Shown: piece after piece, positions 6,022 through 13,581 of the stretch
Position numbering within the stretch: position 1 is the first letter of the stretch
How the letters are laid out: each line of letters begins with the position of its first letter
From: an uncultured Clostridia bacterium
Lineage (GTDB): Bacteria > Bacillota > Clostridia > TANB77 > CAG-508
DNA: 13,581 bases
Assembly: GCA_947595555.1 (NCBI GenBank)
Contig: CANQES010000032.1
Coordinates: 1-13,581 of the forward strand
Direction of reading: 5' to 3'
Translations under genes and position numbers: made by a program
The notes under the pieces: model-generated
What the model was told of the DNA's origin: nothing
What the model saw: only the letters and a program-made list of their open reading frames with translations
Database searches by the model: none

Positions 6022-6933
6022 CTATCTATTTTTACAATTTTCTTCATCAAATTCCCACTTTGGTACATATTCTTCCTCATGTTCTCCCAACTCTTGAATA
6101 AAACCATTTTCAATTCCAAGCATATCAATATAATCTTCTATTTGTTTCCATTCTTCATTTGTTAACTTTCGATTCAATTCTTTTATATCCTTTGCTTTAT
6201 ACGTAGGAAAATATTGAGCCATAACACTAATATAAACTTCTTTTGGCACATTATTTTTAAACCAACTCAAAACGCTTTTACTATTTTCAATACAATTAGG
6301 TAACACCAGATGTCTTATAATAACTCCTTTTTGTATCATGCCTTTATCATTAAATTGTGGGCTACCTACATGTCTAATCATTTCTTGAATTGCCTTTGTT
6401 GCTATATCAAAATAATTCTTTACATTAGAATATTTTTCACCTAAGTCATTTTGTGCATACTTCAAATCAGGCAAATAAACATCAACATACCCTTCCAATA
6501 ATCTTAATGTCTCTACTTTTTCATAAGCATTTGTATTATAAATAATTGGAATTTTTAAACCTCTATGTTTCGCTATTTTAATTGCCTCTATAATTTGTAC
6601 AACATAGCTAGTAGGTGTTACTAAATTAATATTTTCAACACCTTTTGCTTGTTGCTCCAACAAAATATTGGCTAATTCCTCAATAGAAATATCCTTTCCT
6701 TTTCCTAACTGACTAATTTCATAATTTTGACAATATACACAATTTAAATTACAATTCGAAAAGAAAATGGTTCCTGAACCATTTTCTCCACTAATACAAG
6801 GTTCTTCAAAATGATGTATGCTATATAGTGCTATTCTTACTCTGTCTGTTGCCTTACACCTTCCTACACTTCCTTGATGTCTATTTATTTTACATTCATG
6901 CGGACAAATGTCACATTTTTCTAATAATTGCAT
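6022..6933 (-). CDS. Radical SAM protein, PflX / pyruvate-formate-lyase-activase-like (COG1313 type)
   Basis: Numbered from the ATG at 6933 the protein has 303 residues. Its N-terminus carries a Cys cluster (Cys7, Cys10, Cys14, Cys26 in CDIC-PHEC-GRC), followed by the radical SAM motif CNLNCVYCQNYE (Cys61, Cys65, Cys68), then LVTPTSYVVQIIEA and DVYLPDLKYA. This layout is that of the uncharacterised PflX-type group, relatives of pyruvate-formate-lyase activating enzyme; the substrate is not known and no glycyl radical enzyme lies nearby. A longer frame begins at TTG 6945, but ATG 6933 has GGAG 7 bases before it, formed by the end of the preceding gene, whose stop codon (6936-6938) is only 2 bases away. 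The two genes are therefore probably translationally coupled. Confidence 0.8.
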   Translation of the reverse strand: MQLLEKCDICPHECKINRHQGSVGRCKATDRVRIALYSIHHFEEPCISGENGSGTIFFSNCNLNCVYCQNYEISQLGKGKDISIEELANILLEQQAKGVENINLVTPTSYVVQIIEAIKIAKHRGLKIPIIYNTNAYEKVETLRLLEGYVDVYLPDLKYAQNDLGEKYSNVKNYFDIATKAIQEMIRHVGSPQFNDKGMIQKGVIIRHLVLPNCIENSKSVLSWFKNNVPKEVYISVMAQYFPTYKAKDIKELNRKLTNEEWKQIEDYIDMLGIENGFIQELGEHEEEYVPKWEFDEENCKNR

Positions 6934-6935
6934 TG

Positions 6936-7610
6936 TTATCTCCAAACTTTTTCTACATATAATTTTTCTTTATCTTTTCTTAAACTTATTTTTTTCTTAC
7001 TAAATTTCTCGCTATGTCTCTTTACTATATCTCTTTCCTCATCTTCACTAGTTCCACTTATTTTCGCAATGTCTTCATTATTTAAGTTTTTTATTAAGAT
7101 ATAATTTTCTGATTCATCACCCATCATAGGAGTATCATCTTCTAAAAATTCTATAATATCAACTTCATATCCATTTTCTGTCTTATTGATTTTATCTAGT
7201 AAAAATAAATCCACTTGTTGGTCTAAATCAACTCCAATAGCTTGATATGTTCCTTTTTCTTCTGTTGGTATTAAATATTTAGTACCTTGTTCTGGAATGG
7301 TTCTATCAAACATCTCTCCAAACAATTCTCTTGCTTTTTCTTTTATTTGCTCACTAGATAATACCTCTTCTTCAGAATTTTTTTTGACAACTTCCCATAT
7401 CCATTCATCTGGTGCTTGATTTATATCATCAAATACTGGTAGCGCTTCATTCGTTATTTCTTTCCACATATATATTTGATTAATATATTCTTCAATTCTT
7501 TCCACTTCTTGTATTGTAATAGTATTATTTTTTATTATTACATTTTTATATATAATCATTCCTACAAAAATTATTGCGACAATTGCAATCATAATTATTA
7601 TTTTTTTCAT
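6936..7610 (-). CDS. Membrane-anchored protein of unknown function
   Basis: This 224-residue protein has an N-terminal hydrophobic helix (residues 3-21, after MKK) with no lipobox Cys, so it is most likely a single-pass anchor or uncleaved signal. The rest is hydrophilic and acidic with few cysteines. Recognisable stretches are MWKEITNEALPVFDDINQAPDEWIW, EQIKEKARELFG and a lysine-rich C-terminus ending KLYVEKVWR. I recognise no family. The start is ATG with GGAGATTT just upstream. It lies 32 bases after the cadherin-like gene and 2 bases before the PflX-like gene, which suggests one transcript. The physical coupling to the PflX-like gene does not by itself indicate shared function. Confidence 0.75.
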   Translation of the reverse strand: MKKIIIMIAIVAIIFVGMIIYKNVIIKNNTITIQEVERIEEYINQIYMWKEITNEALPVFDDINQAPDEWIWEVVKKNSEEEVLSSEQIKEKARELFGEMFDRTIPEQGTKYLIPTEEKGTYQAIGVDLDQQVDLFLLDKINKTENGYEVDIIEFLEDDTPMMGDESENYILIKNLNNEDIAKISGTSEDEERDIVKRHSEKFSKKKISLRKDKEKLYVEKVWR

Positions 7611-7642
7611 GACAAATCTCCGTTTAGCACCATGTATATATT

Positions 7643-8947
7643 TTATTTAAACCTTTTTCCTTTATGTCTTCTACTACTAAAAGCACTTTCTTCGTCTTCG
7701 TCTTCGTCATCGTCGTCGTCTTCATCTTCTTCATTTTCTTCGTATTCATCTTCATATGTTGTTTTTTTCTTTTTTAAAAATGCTTTTGGCATATCTTCAT
7801 TATCTTCTTCGTCTTCCCAGTCATCATACTCATCTTCAAGTTCATCTTCTTCAAATCTGTTTCCAAATTGATTATTTTTTCTATATCTTATTATAATAAA
7901 TACAACTACTGCAACTACTATAACAACAGCTAACACAATACCAACTATTAGCTTTTGTTTCTGTGCCTGTTTTTGTGCTTCTTCTCTTGCTATTGCCTCT
8001 TCATCTATTAAACTTTTATTTACTGTTACTTGATATGTTGCTACATTATTTCCATCTTTATCTGATACCAAAATGGTTATAATGTTTTCTCCTTCTTTTA
8101 AGTCTTCATTTCCTGTAATATCAACAGTATAACTTTCATCAGTTGGCTTTGCATTAATATCTAATTTTGTGTCCTCTCCTATATATTTTACTGTATATGC
8201 ATATGTATTTGTTTTAAATGTTGGTGAAAGACTTAGATAATTAACTTTTAATTCAGCTAATCCTTTACCTTCTGTTTCTCCAGTAGTAGCTGTAACCTCT
8301 GGTTCGTTTGGCTCTTCTTGTTTCACTTCTCTAATAATGTTTAATGTATATGTTTTTTTAGTTCCATCTTCTGCTGTTACAACTACTTCTGCTTTATTTT
8401 CACCTTTTTCAAGTTTTTTACTTCCTGTTCCTTCTATTTTTGCTTTTGCATGTTGAGCTGTAGCATATACTTCTATTGTTTCTGTATCTTCTGGTACTAC
8501 TACTTCATAAGATGTTGTTGCTGCTTTAAAACCTTTAAAATCATGTGGTCTAATTCCTAAGTTACTTAAATTTGCATTGTTAGATTTTTTTGCCGTTGTA
8601 GTTCCTGCTGTTGGAGTTCCTGTTGAAGTTGAACCACCTTGATTTCCTCCTGATTGGCTCGTTGCTCCTGAATTTTGTTCATTTGTTTGACTTCCTGAAT
8701 TATCTGTTGTCCCTGAATTTTCATTTTGTCCTCCTGATGAACCTGAACTATCTGTATTATTTCCTTGTGTTCCAGTATTATCTTGCTCTGGTTTTGACTC
8801 TTGTTGATTATCAGTTGTACTATTTGTAGATGGGTCTGCAAGATTTTGCCCTTCTCCATCTACCGCATAATTTTCTGTCATTAGCAAACTAAATAATAAG
8901 CTAATACATAATATAACTACAATTCCTATTTTTTTCTGACTTTTCAT
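7643..8947 (-). CDS. Cell-surface protein with two cadherin-like beta-sandwich domains, TM segment and acidic tail
   Basis: The 434 residues show a signal peptide at 1-28, then a Ser/Thr/Asn/Gln/Gly-rich unfolded linker (about 30-120). Two homologous beta-sandwich repeats follow, at about 125-206 (NLSNLGI ... YEVVVPEDTETIEV ... GENKAEVVVTAEDGTKKTYTLNI) and 229-311 (LAELKVNYLSLSPTF ... GENIITILVSDKDGNNVATYQVTV). They match the Cadherin-like beta-sandwich family often found in Gram-positive surface proteins. A transmembrane helix spans about 333-353 and is followed by an 80-residue cytoplasmic tail in which Asp and Glu dominate (especially 364-380 and 399-419), ending in basic KGKRFK. The coding DNA for the acidic block is a GAC/GAA microsatellite. 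The protein probably exposes the domains outside and holds the tail inside; the ligand is unknown. The start is ATG with GAGGAGG. Confidence 0.85.
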   Translation of the reverse strand: MKSQKKIGIVVILCISLLFSLLMTENYAVDGEGQNLADPSTNSTTDNQQESKPEQDNTGTQGNNTDSSGSSGGQNENSGTTDNSGSQTNEQNSGATSQSGGNQGGSTSTGTPTAGTTTAKKSNNANLSNLGIRPHDFKGFKAATTSYEVVVPEDTETIEVYATAQHAKAKIEGTGSKKLEKGENKAEVVVTAEDGTKKTYTLNIIREVKQEEPNEPEVTATTGETEGKGLAELKVNYLSLSPTFKTNTYAYTVKYIGEDTKLDINAKPTDESYTVDITGNEDLKEGENIITILVSDKDGNNVATYQVTVNKSLIDEEAIAREEAQKQAQKQKLIVGIVLAVVIVVAVVVFIIIRYRKNNQFGNRFEEDELEDEYDDWEDEEDNEDMPKAFLKKKKTTYEDEYEENEEDEDDDDDEDEDEESAFSSRRHKGKRFK

Positions 8948-8986
8948 ATTTTCCTCCTCAAATCTTTTGTTATATTCTATGCGTAC

Positions 8987-9015
8987 ATTTTATCATTTTG
9001 ATTTTTTTTCGTCAA
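8987..9015 (-). promoter_or_regulatory. Sigma-A promoter of the cadherin-like operon
   Basis: Minus-strand TTGACG (9010-9015) and TAAAAT (8987-8992) are spaced by exactly 17 bases. The start would be near 8980, giving a leader of about 33 bases that contains the GAGGAGG site. It probably drives the three minus-strand genes down to the PflX-like gene, possibly also thyA-folA. Confidence 0.65.
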
Positions 9016-9056
9016 CAAATTTTTCACTTAATCTACAAATAATTTTATTTTTGTGA

Positions 9057-9062
9057 TACAAT
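9057..9062 (+). promoter_or_regulatory. Possible -10 box of the U32 gene
   Basis: TACAAT stands 27 bases before the U32 start codon on the + strand, with TG at 9052-9055 region. The bases 17 upstream do not form a recognisable -35 box, so the promoter is only tentative. The 142-base gap 8948-9089 is otherwise the divergent regulatory region for the two flanking genes. Confidence 0.35.
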
Positions 9063-9089
9063 ATAGAAGAAATAAGAAAGGAGCAGTAT

Positions 9090-11566
9090 ATGATAGAATT
9101 ACTTTCACCCGTTGGTGACTTTGAATGTTTAAAAGCTGCCGTCCAAAATGGTGCCGATAGTGTTTATTTTGGCTCTAACCTTTTTAATGCTAGAGCTTTC
9201 GCCCACAATTTTGACTCAGAAAGTTTGAAAAAAGCCATTCAATATGCAAAAATACGTGGTGTAAAAACAAATTTAGCCTTAAACACTCTTATCAAAGATG
9301 ATGAATTTAAAACTGCTTTAGATATAGCAAAGACAGCATATGAATATGGAATTGATGCTATTATTGTACAAGACTTAGGATTAGCCACTAAACTAATAGA
9401 CCAATTCCCCGATTTACCAATTCATGCCAGTACGCAAATGACAGTCCACAATTTAAATGGTGTTTTGCAATTGCAAAAACTTGGTTTCAAAAGAGCAGTT
9501 TTAGCACGCGAACTTTCTATGAACGAAATTGATTACATATGTAAAAATTCTAATATAGAAATTGAATGCTTTGCACATGGTGCTTTATGCATTTCATATT
9601 CTGGTCAATGCTTATTCTCTAGTATTCTTGGCGGCCGTTCAGGAAATCGTGGTAAATGTGCTCGGTCCTTGCAGACTTCCTTATGAATTATTTGAAAATG
9701 ATAAAAAAATCAATTCTGGTTATTTGCTTAGCACTCGTGATTTATATAGCTTAGAATACATTCCTTCTTTCATTCAAGCTGGCGTAGCATGCTTAAAAAT
9801 TGAAGGAAGAATGAAATCTCCAGAATATGTAGCAACAGTTACAAGCATTTATCGAAAATACATAGATTTAGCCTTATCACAAAAACCTTATGTCGTACAC
9901 AAATCAGACTTAAAAACTCTAATGCAAGTATTTAACCGTGGAATGTCGTCATGTGGTCATTTAAGTGAAAATCCTAATAAAAATTTAATCTTCAAAGAAA
10001 ATCCAAGTAACATGGGTTTATTACTTGGAAAAGTGCAAAATTACAATCCCAATAAAGGGCTTATTACTGTAAAATTAAAAGAAACTATTAAAATTGGTGA
10101 TACTATATCTTTGGAAAAAGAAGATGGTACATATACAATATCTGAATTAATGGAAAATGGTCAAAATATAACTGAAACCAAAATCGGTCAAACTGTTACC
10201 ATTGGCAGGATGAAAGGTAATATTAATTGCAATAACATCATTTATAAAATGTCATCCAAGGAATTATCGTCTCTTGCAAAACAAAGTTATCAAAAGGAAA
10301 ATAGAAAAATCTTATTAAACTGTCATATTACAGTTATAAAAAATAAACCTATGTCTATTCACATTACACCTGCAAATTCAATTCCACTATATAAGGACAT
10401 CAATTTGGACTATGAACTAAACGAATTTCCTGTTGAAGCAAAAAACAAACCATTAGATAAACAAACAATTAGACAGCAAATATCTAAAACCTCTTCTACG
10501 CCGTATCAATTTAAAAATATAAGAATTACTTTGGATGATAATGTTTTTCTTCCTAAATTAAGCATTTTAAATGAACTTCGCAGAAATGCTTTAGCACAGG
10601 TAGAAGCATATGCACTAAGCAAATGTGTTAGAGTTCTTCCAGAAAATCAATCTTCAACTGATACTTCTTATACTATTAAAGATGATGTTTTAGCTGATAT
10701 GCGACATTATGCTAAAAAAGAAATGTCTCTTAACAAAATTAAACCTCCTAAGGTTTGCTTATTACTAAATTACTTGAATAATAATTTTGATTACTCAAAT
10801 TTGAGACATGATATTGATAATATTTATGTTCCTTTAAAATATTTTACTGACAAAAGATATAGTAATATATTAGACATGTTAAGTAAAAACTTTCCGACTT
10901 ATATATACATGCCTACTATTATTAAAGGAAATTATAGGAATTTATTTTATGCTAATGCTGAAACTTCAGTAAAAAAGTATGACATTAGAGGTTTTGTTGT
11001 TTCTAATATTAGTAATATAACACTATTAAATGAATTGTTTACTGACTTAGACAAGTATTTTAAATTAGTTGCAAATTATACATTTAATGTGTTTAATTCT
11101 CATTCTGTATTAGCATTGAAGGAACTTGGAATTAGCCGTTTTACATTATCTCCTGAATTAGATAAAAATAATATTCATTCTTTATGTGATTACAATTATT
11201 TACAAAAGGAAATGATTGTATATGGAAGAGTTCCTTTAATAAATATGAATTATTGTCTATTACGGAGAAACTAATAAATGTTATCCAGATTGTAAAGCTC
11301 GCTGTCAAAGTGGACATTCCTATTATTTAAAAGATCGATTACATATGAGCTTTCCGATTATGCCTGATAACATTCAAACTGTAACTACTGTTTTTAATAG
11401 TAAAATTACTTCTATTTGTCCTCAAGATTTTGCCGTTGACTATGCAAGAATTGATATTTTAAATGAAAATATTTCAGATATTAATAATATTATACAAACA
11501 GTTAAAGATGTCAAACGATTTGAAGGGAAAGAATATACAAATGCAAATTTAAATAGAGACATCTAA
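9090..11566 (+). pseudogene. U32 peptidase family protein (RlhA/YdcP type), broken by two frameshifts
   Basis: Three consecutive frames together encode one U32-family protein of about 824 residues: 9090-9663, about 9664-11263, and 11264-11566. U32 proteins such as RlhA and TrhP take part in RNA hydroxylation and bind an iron-sulfur cluster through conserved cysteines. The N-terminal domain shows ELLSPVGDFECLKAAVQNGADSVYFG-type motifs and IECFAHGALCISYSGQC (Cys160, Cys167, Cys174). Next come GGRSGNRGKC (Cys190), then in the second frame GPCRLPYELF, LKIEGRMKSPEYVATV and VFNRGMSSCGHL. The third frame supplies CYPDCKARCQSGHSYYLKDRLHMSFP. Frame 1 breaks after GCT at 9662; dropping C9663 restores KCAGPCRLPY. 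Frame 2 breaks at 11263; dropping C11263 restores LLGETNKCYPDC. Everything else is intact, so either the gene was lost recently or the sequence has errors. The start is ATG at 9090 with AGGAG upstream. Confidence 0.85.
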
Positions 11567-11599
11567 AAAAGTCTAGAAAATTATTTTCTAGACTTTTTT
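11565..11599. terminator. Bidirectional terminator between the U32 gene and fmt
   Basis: Two 16-base arms, AAAAAAGTCTAGAAAA (11565-11580) and its exact complement (11584-11599), surround a TTA loop, giving T runs on both strands. The stop codons of both convergent genes lie in the arms (U32 TAA at 11564-11566, fmt TAA at 11598-11600), so one structure ends both transcripts. Confidence 0.9.
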
Positions 11600-12554
11600 A
11601 TTCAAATACATCAAATTCTTCTATTGCATTACCCCTTAGGAATTCTTGTATAGGCATTCTTTTTGCATTCTCGCCTTGAATTTCTAATATTTTTAAAATT
11701 CCATCTTTTGTCTTTACATATAATCCATCTTTAGGATTTGAAAGTAGTACTGTTCCGTTTTTTACAAAATTCATATTTTCAACTATTATGTCATCTTTTC
11801 GAGCTAAATCTACTTTCCAAAATTTTATTTTTTTACCATTAAGATATGAATAAGCTCCCATAATTGGGTTTAAACCTCTTACAAGATTTTTTATGTCTTG
11901 CGCTGTTTGTGCTAACCAATTAATTTTTGACATGTCTTTTGATATCATTGGTGCAATTGTAAAGTCTTCTCCCTGCTTTACTCTTTCAGCTGTTCCTTTC
12001 TCAATTTGCTCTAATGTCTTTACTAAGAGTCCTCCTCCTATTTTTGCTAATCTATCCCATAACTCACCTGTAGTCTCGTCTTCTCCAATTATTACCTCTT
12101 CTTTTAAAATAATATCTCCTGTGTCCATCCCCTCATCCATGTACATTGTAGTCACTCCAGTTATAAAGTCTCCATTTAAAACAGCCCATTGAATAGGTGC
12201 TGCCCCTCTATATTTTGGAAGTAATGAAGCATGAACATTAATACATCCTAATTTTGGAATATCTAATATCGTTTTAGGTAAAATCTTTCCATAAGCTACT
12301 ACACAAATAACATCAGGATTTAATTTTTTCATTTCTTCTAAAAATTCTTCATTATTTTTTACTCTATCTGGCTGATATACTTTTATACCTTTTTCTAATG
12401 CAAATTGTTTTACTTCAGATGGAACCAACTTCATTCCTCTACCCTTTGGTCTATCTGGATTTGTTACGATTCCTAAAATGTTATGTTTAGCATTATAGAT
12501 TGCCTCTAAACTTTCTCTTGCAAAGTCTGGTGTACCCATAAAAACTATATTCAT
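11598..12554 (-). CDS. fmt: Methionyl-tRNA formyltransferase
   Basis: This 318-residue cytosolic enzyme formylates initiator Met-tRNA with 10-formyl-tetrahydrofolate, and has the usual length for the family. The catalytic residues fall at the same numbers as in the E. coli enzyme: Asn106 and His108 in CINVHASLLPKYRGAAPIQWA, and Asp144 in YMDEGMDTGDIIL. The N-terminal Rossmann strand is MNIVFMGTPDFA, and the C-terminal tRNA-binding domain contains VRGLNPIMGAYSYLNGKKIKFWK. It begins 2 bases after the mnmA stop. Its Shine-Dalgarno GGAGG is formed by the last two Arg codons of mnmA, which implies tight translational coupling. In many Firmicutes fmt follows priA/def rather than mnmA, so this pairing is a modest local feature. 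Both genes act on tRNA. Confidence 0.95.
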   Translation of the reverse strand: MNIVFMGTPDFARESLEAIYNAKHNILGIVTNPDRPKGRGMKLVPSEVKQFALEKGIKVYQPDRVKNNEEFLEEMKKLNPDVICVVAYGKILPKTILDIPKLGCINVHASLLPKYRGAAPIQWAVLNGDFITGVTTMYMDEGMDTGDIILKEEVIIGEDETTGELWDRLAKIGGGLLVKTLEQIEKGTAERVKQGEDFTIAPMISKDMSKINWLAQTAQDIKNLVRGLNPIMGAYSYLNGKKIKFWKVDLARKDDIIVENMNFVKNGTVLLSNPKDGLYVKTKDGILKILEIQGENAKRMPIQEFLRGNAIEEFDVFE

Positions 12555-12556
12555 AT

Positions 12557-13581
<1,025 letters not shown>

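Noticed and set aside
6933..6945. TTG start at 6945 for the PflX-like gene, giving an overlap with the upstream gene
   Set aside because: ATG at 6933 has GGAG at a proper distance; the TTG codon has no such site.
7476..7871. + strand ORF of 131 codons with a long Ser run
   Set aside because: It is the antisense of the acidic tail of the cadherin-like gene; TCGTCG repeats read as Ser in this frame. No ribosome-binding site.

Overview
The window looks like an AT-rich Firmicute of the class Clostridia, probably a spore former. The evidence is the strong A/T bias, clear Shine-Dalgarno sites (AGGAGG, GGAG), a spore photoproduct lyase, a Bacillus-type ThyA next to DHFR, and a clostridial prepilin-like N-terminus. 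Apart from one + strand gene (9090-11566), every gene reads on the minus strand. I see no tRNA, rRNA or CRISPR array.

Region 1-2050 is the most unusual. It holds an unrecognised Lys/Glu-rich open frame cut by the left edge, then about 190 bases with several hairpins ending in an intrinsic terminator. Next comes a 455-residue surface protein with a prepilin-like N-terminus and a C-terminal FGE-sulfatase/C-type-lectin-like fold. The last 150 or so bases of that gene are GC-richer than the rest and made mostly of NNY codons, and the protein ends in the RGG...SFRP pattern. This is what the variable region of a diversity-generating retroelement (DGR) target looks like. No reverse transcriptase or template repeat lies in the window, so the diversifying machinery would have to be elsewhere.

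Region 2050-5960 carries a spore photoproduct lyase homologue with Ser at the expected H-donor Cys position, then a DUF4143-type AAA ATPase, folA and thyA. ThyA and DHFR form a two-gene operon: ThyA makes dTMP and dihydrofolate, and DHFR regenerates tetrahydrofolate. The ATPase has its own consensus promoter overlapped by a 13-bp inverted repeat. It is bracketed by inverted REP-like repeats that share an exact 27-bp core, as in a mobile cassette inserted just after folA.

Region 5960-9090 holds a likely operon read right to left: a membrane-anchored protein with two cadherin-like domains and an acidic tail, a small anchored protein of unknown function, and a PflX-type radical SAM protein, leading on toward thyA-folA. 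A strong sigma-A promoter drives it from the divergent gap at 8948-9089.

Region 9090-13581 holds a U32 peptidase-family gene on the + strand, broken by two single-base frameshifts of the same kind (an extra C before GG). A bidirectional terminator shared with fmt follows. The fmt gene sits 2 bases after mnmA, which runs off the right edge.
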